DNA of 21,398 bases from Deltaproteobacteria bacterium (GCA_031277995.1 JAITLH010000232.1:1-21398), one strand, 5' to 3'; numbered from the stretch's first letter, positions 1 through 7,891 are shown. The notes: generated by a model from the sequence alone, not told the origin. Numbers and translations are program-made.

Positions 1-175
1 CTATCGAAGGCGAGCCGGCGTCTGGGCCAGGAGTTGGCGGTTCGGAGGCGTATTGGGGCGGAGATCCGCCTTTTTGGAGATCTATCGAGGGGGAGCCCGC
101 GTCTGGGCCAGAAGTTGGCGGTTCGACGACGTATTGGGGCTGGGAACCGCCTTTTTGGAGATTCAATCCTGGCGC
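1..175. repeat. 81-bp in-frame tandem repeat in the pseudokinase tail
   Basis: Positions 1-81 and 82-162 are two copies of the same 81-bp unit, differing at about 10 of 81 positions. A third, strongly diverged start follows after 162. The period is 27 codons, so the repeat adds whole 27-residue blocks to the protein (core LQKGGSPPQY then EPPTPGPDAGSPS). Copies probably continue beyond the left edge. Confidence 0.9.
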
Positions 176-1129
176 GCCGGCGTAGGGATCAAAAATTTGA
201 GGACTGGCCGGGTCTTGGGGTGGTGGGGCCATCGTTTGAAGGCCTACCGGGGCCAATCCGGGATCGGCGACCCCAGGCGCGGCGGTATTATCCAAGATGG
301 CCTTAAAGGATTGGGCGTCCTGGGCGCGGCTTTTAACGCTCAGGAACAGGCTTGTTTTTATGGCTTTGGCCAGGGTTGGAACGCGGGAGGCCAGGGCGTC
401 CAAGTTATGTTTTAGCGGGTCATAATTGCCAGAACTTATTTCTTCCTTTCGTTGTTCGGCGCTTACGGGATCCTTACCGGTCGTGCATCTATATAAAACG
501 GCGCCCAAGGCAAAGATGTCGGACCAGGGGCCCACGCTACCTTGCCATTCTTTAAGTTCCGGAGCCAGGTACCCGGGTTTCTGAGTAGCTAAGGTATCGC
601 CGAACTTAAAAAGCACGGGATTGCCTAGCCGGTCAATAAAAATCGTTTCTGGATTTAGGTTATTGTGGAGGATGTTTTGGCTATGCCCAGTTCGGAGGGC
701 GTCTAAAATGGGCGGGAGAATGGACGCGACTTGGTTATCGGCAAGGATGCCGCCCGGAAGCGTCTTTTTTAGGATGCTCTCGAGCGTTTCACCGCCTGGA
801 TGTTGGAAAATCCTATAAACGGTCTCGTTAAAAGAAAAATGACCCACCACCTGACTGACGTTAGGATGGACCAGGGTCATCATTTTTTGCGTGTCAGAGT
901 TAAAAGTATTACTGACAATATTGAAATTGTCAATGTTAGTTTTTGTTAAGGTACCATCAGGATTTCTAGAGACTGACGATTGAGGAAATAACTCTTCAAT
1001 TATGGCGTAAATTTTAAGTTGGTTATCTAAAGCTAGATACAACTTAGAATTTTCATTGCCGCCAAGTTCTTGTTGAATAGAATATTTTCCTAACAGAAAA
1101 CCGTTAGGTAAATTTTGTTGATCGGTCAT
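1..1129 (-). CDS. Serine/threonine pseudokinase-like protein, partial (C-terminus beyond the window)
   Basis: The minus-strand frame stays open from an ATG at 1129 to position 1 (376 codons, no stop). The start is preceded by AAGGA with a 5-nt gap. The fold of bacterial Hanks-type kinases is recognisable. YAIIEELFP (res. 41-49) matches the beta-3 strand usually reading VAIKEYFP, HPNV (88-91) follows helix C, PGYLAPE (185-191) is the activation-segment end, and SDIFALGAVLYR (203-214) is helix F. Catalytic residues are missing. The beta-3 lysine is Ile44, HRD is HNN (155-157), the following lysine and asparagine are N159 and T162, DFG is KFG (175-177), and the glycine loop is degraded. I therefore infer a pseudokinase acting as scaffold or nucleotide-independent sensor. 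The region after about residue 290 is Pro/Gly/Gln-rich and enters 27-residue repeats. A C-terminal sensor or membrane segment may lie outside the window. Kinase fold fairly sure; loss of catalysis well supported by sequence; partner unknown. Confidence 0.85.
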   Translation of the reverse strand, partial: MTDQQNLPNGFLLGKYSIQQELGGNENSKLYLALDNQLKIYAIIEELFPQSSVSRNPDGTLTKTNIDNFNIVSNTFNSDTQKMMTLVHPNVSQVVGHFSFNETVYRIFQHPGGETLESILKKTLPGGILADNQVASILPPILDALRTGHSQNILHNNLNPETIFIDRLGNPVLFKFGDTLATQKPGYLAPELKEWQGSVGPWSDIFALGAVLYRCTTGKDPVSAEQRKEEISSGNYDPLKHNLDALASRVPTLAKAIKTSLFLSVKSRAQDAQSFKAILDNTAAPGVADPGLAPVGLQTMAPPPQDPASPQIFDPYAGAPGLNLQKGGSQPQYVVEPPTSGPDAGSPSIDLQKGGSPPQYASEPPTPGPDAGSPSI

Positions 1130-1810
1130 AAAAATCCTTGTAAAATTTACAAATTTAATTCTAATTTAAATTTTAAATTTTATCGGTGATGGTTAAATTG
1201 TTTTTTTACTATTTTCAGTAATCTTTAGCTATTTAAACTCTGGCTTATGGAGCCTCCGGAGCCATGGCCCCAGGGTTTTTTAAAGTCAAAAAAGGGGGGA
1301 TTTGTGAAGCCCGGTTCGGTTACCCTTTCTCGAAGTTACTATAAAACAATAGGTAAACAAACCATAATTATGGTTGAAATATGTAACCGTCGAGTTATTA
1401 ACGTCTAATTGTAATCCTTTAAAATAATAGTGCTTTTCCCGGTCCTTGTCAAGCTTTTTTCCGCGGATAACTAAAATGTTCCGTTTTAAACTCTTAAATA
1501 TCTATTTTTAATTAATAAAGTTATGGGAGTAAATATTAATATTTTGCTAGCTATTAAAATATATAAATTACTTGTACTACTATTTAAATTAATTAAATAA
1601 AAATATTTATAGGTAAATAGTTTATTAAGACTAAGTAAGATCTGTTTATTTAGTATGATTTTTTTTATTTGTAATAAAAGTCTAAAATTAACAAAGAACT
1701 AATTAATACTGGAACTTTTTCACGTTCGACTTGGCCAGGCTAGGGTTATATGCCTCCGAAAATAAGATAAAAATATTTTTTTTCACACGACTAAATATTG
1801 CGCATTAGGG
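1130..1810. other. AT-rich intergenic spacer, no gene seen
   Basis: About 680 bases between the pseudokinase start (reading left) and the WYL gene leader (reading right). Base composition drops sharply compared with the coding DNA on both sides, with long A/T runs and many stops in all frames. It presumably carries the promoter for the pseudokinase, but I see no convincing -35/-10 pair in that orientation. A short GC-rich patch with an imperfect palindrome lies near 1250-1275. I see no RNA gene. Confidence 0.6.
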
Positions 1811-1839
1811 TTGACTTTTGCTAAATTCGGGCGCATATT
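1811..1839 (+). promoter_or_regulatory. Possible sigma-70 promoter for the WYL gene
   Basis: TTGACT at 1811-1816, then 17 bases, then CATATT at 1834-1839. The -35 is one base from consensus and the spacing is ideal; the -10 matches only 4 of 6. It is the best candidate upstream of the WYL gene. Transcription from it would run straight through the 50-bp tandem repeats, giving a leader of over 350 nt. Confidence 0.35.
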
Positions 1840-1894
1840 CAAGATAACTCCAATCGCCAAGTTTAGAAAAACGCCAAAGTCGTTGGTCCAGGGA

Positions 1895-2145
1895 CGGCTG
1901 GGGCGGCCGTTGGTTGGCGGCTGGTGGCCGGGGAGGTCGTTTGACGGCTGGGGCGGCCGTTGGTTGGCGGCTGGTGGCCGGGGAGGTCGTTTGAAGGCTG
2001 GGGCGGCCGTTGGTTGGCGGCTGGTGGCTGGGGAGGTCGTTTGACGGCTGGGGCGGTCGTTGGTTGGCGGCTGGTGGCCGGGGAGGTCGTTTGACGGCTG
2101 GGGCGGTCGTTGGTTGGTCGGCTGGTGGCCGGGGAGGTCGTTTGG
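1895..2145. repeat. Five tandem copies of a 50-bp GC-rich unit
   Basis: Copies start at 1895, 1945, 1995, 2045 and 2095. The unit begins CGGCTGGGGCGG and ends GAGGTCGTTTGA. Copies differ by only a few substitutions, and the fifth has one extra T, making it 51 bp. A decayed sixth start follows at 2146. There are no unique spacers between copies. The array lies between the putative promoter and the start codon of the WYL gene, about 60 bases before the start. Confidence 0.95.
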
Positions 2146-2203
2146 CGAGTGGGGCGGCTCGCGAGTGAACTTTTCAAGGGAGTTTGCCCCAAAGGAAAAA
2201 AAG

Positions 2204-3340
2204 ATGGCTCAGAAAGAATACTACGCGCTTTTCAGGGAACTTTTGGAACTGGTCATGTGGCTTCAGGGCAGCCGCTTTGGCGTAACCTTAACCGAGATTA
2301 TGGAGCGCTTTGGGGTGGGGCGGCGCACGGCCGAAAGGATGAGAAATTCGGTCAAAGCTTTTTTTGGCGAAGATTTTATGGAAACCAGGGAAGGCAAGGA
2401 AAAAAGGTTTAACCTTAAGTCGCGTAGTTTGGAGAGCTTGGCCGTCGGCGCCATCCAGGAAGAAGAAATAGCCTCGCTAAAAATGGCCATGGATGTGTGC
2501 AGGAAAAATGGGCTGCAAGATCTTGGCGGAACTTTGGAAAACCTGGACGACAAACTTAGGATCCTTTTAAAGTTCAGCCATAACAAGAAGAGAACGCTGG
2601 AGGACATCATGAAGTCCGAGGGCTTGGCCATGAGACCGGCCCCCAGTTTCATCTACGACACCAACTTGGTCCAGACCGTAAGGGAAGCCATGATGAAGTG
2701 CCGCATGGTGAAAATCTTTTACCGCTATCCAAAAGTGGGCCAGAGGTGGTCAAAGGAAGCGGGGGAAGGCGCGGAGGGCGAGGCTCTGAGAGATGGGCAA
2801 GATGGGCTGGTTTTAGAGAGCCAAGGGGACCAAGGGGGCCTTGGTGGCCAGGAGAATCGGGCCGAGGGGCCGGCCCTGGCCGGGGGCGAGGGCCAGGAGC
2901 GCGAGGCCCGATACGAGGTCATTCCCTTGGGGATATTGTATGGGGATCGCAACCATTATTTGATAGGGAAGTTTCCCAAGGGGGAGAAAAACATCAGGCA
3001 TTTCATTTTAAACCGGATCAAGTGGATCGAGGTTTTGGACGTGGGGTTTGACGAGGATCAGGGTTTTAGTTTGGAAGAGCATTGCGCCAAGTCCTTTGGC
3101 GCCTTTCAGGAGGAACCCTTTGAGGTGGAGTGGCGTTTTTCGCCTTTGGTGGCCCCGGAAGCCAAGAATTTCATCTTCCACCCGACGCAGAAGGTCAAGT
3201 TTAACCAAGACGGCAGCTTGACCGTAAAATTCGTGGCCGGGGGGAGGCTGGAAATGGCTTGGCATCTGTATAGCTGGGGAGATCAAGTCAAGGTGGTGAA
3301 GCCCAGGGACTTTTGGGAAACCTTGCCAAAGGTTTATTGA
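2204..3340 (+). CDS. WYL-domain transcriptional regulator with WCX-like C-terminus
   Basis: Predicted 378-aa DNA-binding regulator. Residues about 8-70 form the N-terminal (winged) helix-turn-helix, including TEIMERFGVGRRTAERM. Residues about 155-280 form the WYL domain, with PLGILYGDRNHYLIG (241-255) and FILNRIKWIEVL (267-278); the name-giving WYL triplet reads HYL. Residues 305-375 match the WCX C-terminal extension. WYL domains are known to bind ligands, often nucleic acids, and control defence or stress genes. A low-complexity Gly/Glu/Gln-rich insertion of about 60 residues (178-236) sits inside the WYL domain where a short loop is usual. I chose ATG 2204 because AAAGG precedes it and upstream in-frame starts lie in the 50-bp repeat (TTG 2060) or lack a site (GTG 2165). 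The two AAA+ ATPases lie downstream on the same strand, so it may control them. Family sure; target inferred. Confidence 0.88.
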   Translation: MAQKEYYALFRELLELVMWLQGSRFGVTLTEIMERFGVGRRTAERMRNSVKAFFGEDFMETREGKEKRFNLKSRSLESLAVGAIQEEEIASLKMAMDVCRKNGLQDLGGTLENLDDKLRILLKFSHNKKRTLEDIMKSEGLAMRPAPSFIYDTNLVQTVREAMMKCRMVKIFYRYPKVGQRWSKEAGEGAEGEALRDGQDGLVLESQGDQGGLGGQENRAEGPALAGGEGQEREARYEVIPLGILYGDRNHYLIGKFPKGEKNIRHFILNRIKWIEVLDVGFDEDQGFSLEEHCAKSFGAFQEEPFEVEWRFSPLVAPEAKNFIFHPTQKVKFNQDGSLTVKFVAGGRLEMAWHLYSWGDQVKVVKPRDFWETLPKVY

Positions 3341-3490
3341 TGGACTTTTGGGGTTAAGCCAAGGCGGTGAAGCCCAGGAGCCTATGGGGTTATAGCCAAG
3401 GCTCTGGCGCCCAGGGGGGCTTTGGGATTTAAGCCAAGGCGGTGAAGCCCAGGGACCTTTGGGAAACCTTGCCGATGGCTTATTGATGGG
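3291..3490. repeat. Repeated copies of the WYL gene 3' end
   Basis: The last 50 coding bases plus stop of the WYL gene (3291-3344) recur at 3436-3489 with about 49 of 54 bases identical. They would again encode KPRDLWETLP followed by a stop. Two shorter, more diverged copies of the motif AAGGCGGTGAAGCCCAGG begin at 3361 and 3398. The intergenic DNA before the first AAA+ gene is thus built largely from duplicated 3' tail. Confidence 0.85.
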
Positions 3491-3580
3491 GCTTTGGGGA
3501 GAAATGGTTTTGGGGCGGCGCGGGAATTGGTTTTTTTTGGTTGGAATTTTAAGCAATCGTTTTTTTTGGGAGGTGTCAAC

Positions 3581-5620
3581 GTGGACCGCGTAACGAAGCT
3601 AATCACCGGTTACTATCTAAAAAACCTCGTTTCGGTATCCTTACCCTTCAATATGTATGACCATATGATAAACGTGTGGCTTAATAGGTACGCGGCGTAT
3701 TTTTTTAAAAAAAACTTCAATGAATTAATTGAAGAAAGGCTTGAAAGGTTGGAAAAGTCAAGGCGGGGGCGGCGGAAAGGGGAAATCGATTTGGCGGGAA
3801 ACGTCGCGAAGGAGCTAAAGTGGCGGCTATTTAAGGAAGAAGTCCTGGCCCTGGACGTTCCCGGCGATTTAAGCGGGCTAAGTAGGCACGTGGTTTTGGG
3901 CGACAAGATCGCCAAGGCCTTCGATTTGTTTGGGGCGGAAAGGGAGCTGGTTAGGCTTTTCGTTTTAAGGTATCACCTGGAGCCCTTGGGCGATCTGACC
4001 AGCTGGTCGTGCGATGACTCCATGATCGAAAGGTTTGACGTAAACGACGAGTTTCGAACCGTCGTTGCCGGGCTCACCGGCTTAAGCGAGGGCGGGGTCG
4101 AAAGCGCCTTACGGGAGGGGTCGGCCCTGGTTAATAAGGGGCTATTGTATTATCCCAACCCCGAAAGCGCCCAAATCACCAGGGCTTTTAAGACCATGAT
4201 CGCCTCGCACGACAGTTTTCACGGCGACGTCAAACGCGTCGTTTTGGCCAAGTCCGAAGGGGCCGAACTCAAAAAGGAGGACTTCAGGCACCTGGGCGAG
4301 GATTTCGATTTTTTGGCCAACCTTTTGTCGGCCGCCCTAAGGAAAAGGGCCAAAGGCGTGAACGTCTTATTGTATGGGGCCCCGGGCGTAGGCAAGACCG
4401 AGGTGGCCAAAACCCTGGCCAGGGAGCTTAATTCCACCCTCTACCTGGTTTCGGAAAAAAGGGATCATTTTTGGAAAGGGCCGCGGTTAACCGAGGTCAA
4501 CATGGCCCAAACGTTGGTCCAAAACGAAAAAGGGGCCATCTTGATGTTTGACGAGGCCGAGGACATTTTCGCCGGGCCGGAGCGATCCTCCAGGATGGTT
4601 CTAAACCGGCTGTTGGAAAAAAACGCCGTCCCGGTCATATGGGTCACCAACCACGTCGAGGCCTTCGACAAAGCCGCCTTGCGGAGGTTTTCCTTCGCCT
4701 ACGAGATGACCACCCCCTCCACCCAGACCATGCGCCTGATCTGGGAAAAAGAGCTAAGGAAAAGCGATCTGTTTGTGGGCGACGCGGAGCTGGAAAAGAT
4801 CGTCTCCAACTATCCCCTGCCGCCCTCCTACGCCGCCAGCGCCGTCAAGGCGGCCTCGATTACCGAGGATAACGGCGCCATCGTCCGCACCCTCGATAGC
4901 CTTGAGTACGCGGTGACCAAAAAGCGGGCCTTTCCGGACTTTGGGGAGAGGTTGGCTTTCAATTTCGAGCTCATCAATACCGACCTTAACCTAAAGGCCC
5001 TAAGCGACTGTATCCTTGGAAAAGGCGTAACCAACTTCTCCCTTTGTCTCTACGGCCCCCCGGGTTCGGGAAAATCGGCCTACGTCAGGGCCTTGGCCAA
5101 CATGATCGGGAAAAAGGTCTTCGAAAGAAAGGGCAGCGATCTCTTGTCAAAATTCGCCGGCCAAACCGAAAAGGAGATCGCCAAATCCTTTAGGGAGGCC
5201 GAGAAACGCGGGGAGTTTTTGGTTTTCGACGAGGCCGATTCGTTTTTGCGGGAAAGAAGTTTGGCCAAACGCTCCTGGGAAATAAGCCACGTCAACGAGA
5301 TGCTGACCTGGATGGAAAACCACCCCCTGCCTTTCGCCTGTTCCAGCAATTTAATGGAAAACCTGGACAAGGCCAGTTTGCGGCGTTTTACCTTCAAGGT
5401 GAAGTTCGATTACCTGACCTTGGAGCAGGTCAGGAAGGCTTATTTGTACTTTTTCGGGCTCGATCGCCCCCTAAAGGCCCTGACCCTAACCGCCGCCGAT
5501 TTCGCCCTGGCCCTAAAAAAAGCCTATATCCTGGACATTAGCGACCCCAGGGAAATTGACGGGCTGATATTAAGCGAGGCCCGGACCAAAGGCCACGTTT
5601 CTCGGAAGATTGGGTTTTAG
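3581..5620 (+). CDS. Tandem AAA+ ATPase, paralogue 1
   Basis: Predicted 679-aa cytosolic ATPase with two AAA+ modules. Module 1 has Walker A GAPGVGKT (266-273) and Walker B LMFDEAED with D324/E325, followed by NRLLEKN and ALRRFSF. Module 2 has Walker A GPPGSGKS (492-499) and Walker B LVFDEADSF with D550/E551, followed by SLRRFTFKVKFDYL. The arginines of the LRRF motifs are likely finger or sensor residues. All nucleotide-binding residues appear intact. Residues 1-250 form an alpha-helical N-terminal region shared with the next gene. The overall pattern is the SpoVK-like (COG0464) AAA+ group found in many proteobacteria; substrate unknown to me. GTG 3581 is chosen because GGGAGGTG precedes it by about 6 nt and because the N-terminus then aligns with its paralogue (YYLKNLV versus YYLRNIL). 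An upstream TTG at 3494 would add 29 unrelated residues. Family sure; remodelling role inferred. Confidence 0.9.
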   Translation: MDRVTKLITGYYLKNLVSVSLPFNMYDHMINVWLNRYAAYFFKKNFNELIEERLERLEKSRRGRRKGEIDLAGNVAKELKWRLFKEEVLALDVPGDLSGLSRHVVLGDKIAKAFDLFGAERELVRLFVLRYHLEPLGDLTSWSCDDSMIERFDVNDEFRTVVAGLTGLSEGGVESALREGSALVNKGLLYYPNPESAQITRAFKTMIASHDSFHGDVKRVVLAKSEGAELKKEDFRHLGEDFDFLANLLSAALRKRAKGVNVLLYGAPGVGKTEVAKTLARELNSTLYLVSEKRDHFWKGPRLTEVNMAQTLVQNEKGAILMFDEAEDIFAGPERSSRMVLNRLLEKNAVPVIWVTNHVEAFDKAALRRFSFAYEMTTPSTQTMRLIWEKELRKSDLFVGDAELEKIVSNYPLPPSYAASAVKAASITEDNGAIVRTLDSLEYAVTKKRAFPDFGERLAFNFELINTDLNLKALSDCILGKGVTNFSLCLYGPPGSGKSAYVRALANMIGKKVFERKGSDLLSKFAGQTEKEIAKSFREAEKRGEFLVFDEADSFLRERSLAKRSWEISHVNEMLTWMENHPLPFACSSNLMENLDKASLRRFTFKVKFDYLTLEQVRKAYLYFFGLDRPLKALTLTAADFALALKKAYILDISDPREIDGLILSEARTKGHVSRKIGF

Positions 5621-5760
5621 GGAAAGGGGCAAGGCTGGGCCCGGGGGGAGGCCGGGCGGTGTCGGGTTGGGCGGTAAAGGACAAAGCTGGGCCCCGGGGC
5701 CCGGGGCGCGGGGCGAGGTTGGGCGGCGGCGGGATTTGGCGGGAAAGGGGCCTTGGATAT
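5621..5760. repeat. Very GC-rich degenerate repeat between the AAA+ genes
   Basis: About 110 bases of G-rich DNA directly after the stop codon of paralogue 1. It can be read as two diverged copies of a roughly 53-bp block, each running from AAAGG...AAGCTGGGCCC to GGTTGGGCGG. The copies differ by small insertions. Composition changes abruptly to A/T at about 5756, where the leader of the next gene begins. No gene is seen here. Confidence 0.5.
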
Positions 5761-5763
5761 ATA
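5736..5763 (+). promoter_or_regulatory. Possible promoter for AAA+ paralogue 2
   Basis: TTGGCG at 5736-5741, a 16-base gap, and TATATA at 5758-5763, about 60 bases before the start codon. The -10 sits at the sharp switch from G-rich to A/T-rich sequence. It would allow paralogue 2 to be expressed separately from paralogue 1. Only weak consensus matches. Confidence 0.3.
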
Positions 5764-5822
5764 TACGGAAATGGTAATGTGGAAGTCAAATAACCAAAAA
5801 CTTTTTAATAAAGGATACTGTC

Positions 5823-7883
5823 ATGAACGAAAATTTTAAAAACATAGCGTTATACTATCTTAGAAATATTTTGTTCTCGCCTTCGGGCAAAGCGGTTATA
5901 GAAAGGGTCGGTTCGCGTTGGATGAGGTGTTATTCGGAGGATTTTTTTGGGGCCGCCTTTGGGGACGAGTATACCGAGGCCATGATTAGGTTGGAGGATT
6001 CGATAAGCGAGGGTTTGGCTTGCGGTTGGATTGAGTCATACGGGGCCAAGCGAATGGTCCGATCCAAGCTCAGGCTTTTTAAAAACCAGATCGAAAAAAC
6101 GGGTTACCCCAAAAGCCTTAACGGTTTTAAGGAAACCGTCAAGGCCGATAGGATCGCCCAGTGTTTCAAGCTAACCGAGGTCGAGAGGGAGGCTTTGAGG
6201 CTTCTGGCCCTGGTCGAAGAAAACAGGTGCGTTAAAGATCTCTATCACGATTGCCTTAGAAACTCTTACTCCTTGGAGCTTTTTAAGGGCGATAGCCTTG
6301 GCCGGTTTGGGCATCTGGTAAACGTCCCCAGAATCGAGATTGAAAAGGCCTTCGGGCCCCGGGGGGGCTTGGTTTCAAACGGCTTGGTCAAAATCGACGA
6401 CAACGACGAATGCTCCGTCTCGTCGTCGCTTAAGAAAATGCTGCGCTCGCCCAACGATTGTTTGGACCCCAGAGCGAGCATCCTAACCAAGATGGACCGC
6501 GTGGAGCTGACCGGGAAAGACTTTGATTTTCTGGGGGAAAACTACCGGTTTTTATCGAGCCTTTTACAAAAGGCCCTGGCCAAAAACGCCAAAGGGGTAA
6601 ACGTTCTATTGTACGGCGAACCCGGCACCGGGAAGACGGAACTGGCCAAGACTTTATGCCATGGGATAGGGGCGGACCTCTATTCGAGCTCGGAATTGTC
6701 ACTCGTCGGCTCGGACGAAGACCCAAGTGACGTTCGCTTGGAGGAAACCGTCACGGCCATGGCCCTTTTGGCCCAAGATCGAAACTCGGTCTTGATCTTT
6801 GACGAGGCCCAGGACATTTTTAACGAGAAATCCGAAAACGAGATCTCCAAGTTTTTCATCAACCGGCTTTTGGAAGATAACGCCACGCCCGTTATCTGGA
6901 CCTCCAACGGAATCGACGAAATCGACCAGGCTCATTTGAGGAGATTTTCCTTCGCCCTGGAGCTTAGAACCCCGCCCTTTAAGGCCAGGCTCAGGGTCTG
7001 GAATTCCGAGCTTAGGAAAAACGGCCTGGATTTGCCCCAAAGCGAGATCGAACGAATCGCCCGGGACTACGAGCTGCCCCCGTCGTTTACTTCCAGTTCG
7101 GTTAGGGCGGCCGTCTTAACCGGGGACAGCCGGGCCATCCTAAAAACCATAACCGGTTTGGAGGCGGCCGTGAACGGCGGCTCGAGGCCTTTGGCCAGCC
7201 GCGGCGGCAAGCATGAATTTTCCACCGATTTACTTAGGGCCGACGTGGATTTGGTCAGGCTGGGCAGTCGGTTAAAAAATTTGAAGATGAAAAATTTTTC
7301 CATGTGCCTTTACGGCCCTCCGGGCACGGGCAAGTCGGAATACGCCACCTATCTGGCCGAGGTCCTGGACATGCGGGTCTTGAAGAGAAAGGCCAGCGAT
7401 CTAAAGTCCAAGTGGCTTGGGGAAACCGAGGCCAACATCGCCCAAGCCTTTAGGGAGGCCGCTTACGGAAACTATTTTTTGATTTTCGACGAAGCCGACA
7501 GTTTTTTGCATAACCGGAAAAACGCCCAGAGGTCCTGGGAGGTGACCGAGGTCAACGAGATGCTCTCGCAAATGGAAAGCCATCCCCTGCCTTTCGTTTG
7601 TTCCACCAATCTCTACGAGACCTTGGATCGGGCCAGCCTCCGGCGTTTCACCTTCAAGGTTCGCTTCGATTACCTTGACCGGGCCAGGGTCGTCAAAGCC
7701 TTTAAGCACTTTTTTGGCTTCGGGCACGATCCGGGCGTAAACTTTCTGACCCCCGGGGACTTCGCCCTGGCGGCCCGGAAGGCCAGGATTCTGGGGATTT
7801 CGAGGCCCGAGGAAATTTCCCTGCTGCTTTCGCGGGAAGTGGGCCATAAAGGGCTCTCGGCCAAAAAGAAGATCGGTTTTTAA
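5823..7883 (+). CDS. Tandem AAA+ ATPase, paralogue 2
   Basis: Predicted 686-aa protein, colinear with the preceding gene over its whole length. Module 1 carries Walker A GEPGTGKT (265-272) and Walker B LIFDEAQDIF with D327/E328. Module 2 carries Walker A GPPGTGKS (498-505) and Walker B LIFDEADSF with D556/E557, then NEMLSQMESHPLPF and SLRRFTFKVRFDYL. SKWLGETEANIAQAFREA (pore-loop region) is close to canonical, whereas paralogue 1 reads SKFAGQTEKEIAKSF. Both ATPase sites look intact. ATG 5823 has AAAGGA about 7 nt upstream. The first 30 codons are A/T-rich compared with the rest. Two paralogues in a row suggest either a hetero-oligomeric ring or a specialised duplicate; this is inference. A perfect AAGGAGG follows immediately after the stop. 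Confidence 0.9.
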   Translation: MNENFKNIALYYLRNILFSPSGKAVIERVGSRWMRCYSEDFFGAAFGDEYTEAMIRLEDSISEGLACGWIESYGAKRMVRSKLRLFKNQIEKTGYPKSLNGFKETVKADRIAQCFKLTEVEREALRLLALVEENRCVKDLYHDCLRNSYSLELFKGDSLGRFGHLVNVPRIEIEKAFGPRGGLVSNGLVKIDDNDECSVSSSLKKMLRSPNDCLDPRASILTKMDRVELTGKDFDFLGENYRFLSSLLQKALAKNAKGVNVLLYGEPGTGKTELAKTLCHGIGADLYSSSELSLVGSDEDPSDVRLEETVTAMALLAQDRNSVLIFDEAQDIFNEKSENEISKFFINRLLEDNATPVIWTSNGIDEIDQAHLRRFSFALELRTPPFKARLRVWNSELRKNGLDLPQSEIERIARDYELPPSFTSSSVRAAVLTGDSRAILKTITGLEAAVNGGSRPLASRGGKHEFSTDLLRADVDLVRLGSRLKNLKMKNFSMCLYGPPGTGKSEYATYLAEVLDMRVLKRKASDLKSKWLGETEANIAQAFREAAYGNYFLIFDEADSFLHNRKNAQRSWEVTEVNEMLSQMESHPLPFVCSTNLYETLDRASLRRFTFKVRFDYLDRARVVKAFKHFFGFGHDPGVNFLTPGDFALAARKARILGISRPEEISLLLSREVGHKGLSAKKKIGF

Positions 7884-7891
7884 GGAGGTTA

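Noticed and set aside
1895..2145. Possible CRISPR array
   Set aside because: Copies are directly adjacent with no unique spacers, and no cas gene is in the window.
1863..2192. Minus-strand 109-aa Pro/Thr/Arg-rich frame
   Set aside because: Arises only from the 50-bp repeats read on the other strand; no start context.
2060..2203. Longer N-terminus for the WYL protein
   Set aside because: The added residues are translation of the 50-bp repeat, the start would be TTG without a binding site, and ATG 2204 begins at the usual helix-turn-helix.
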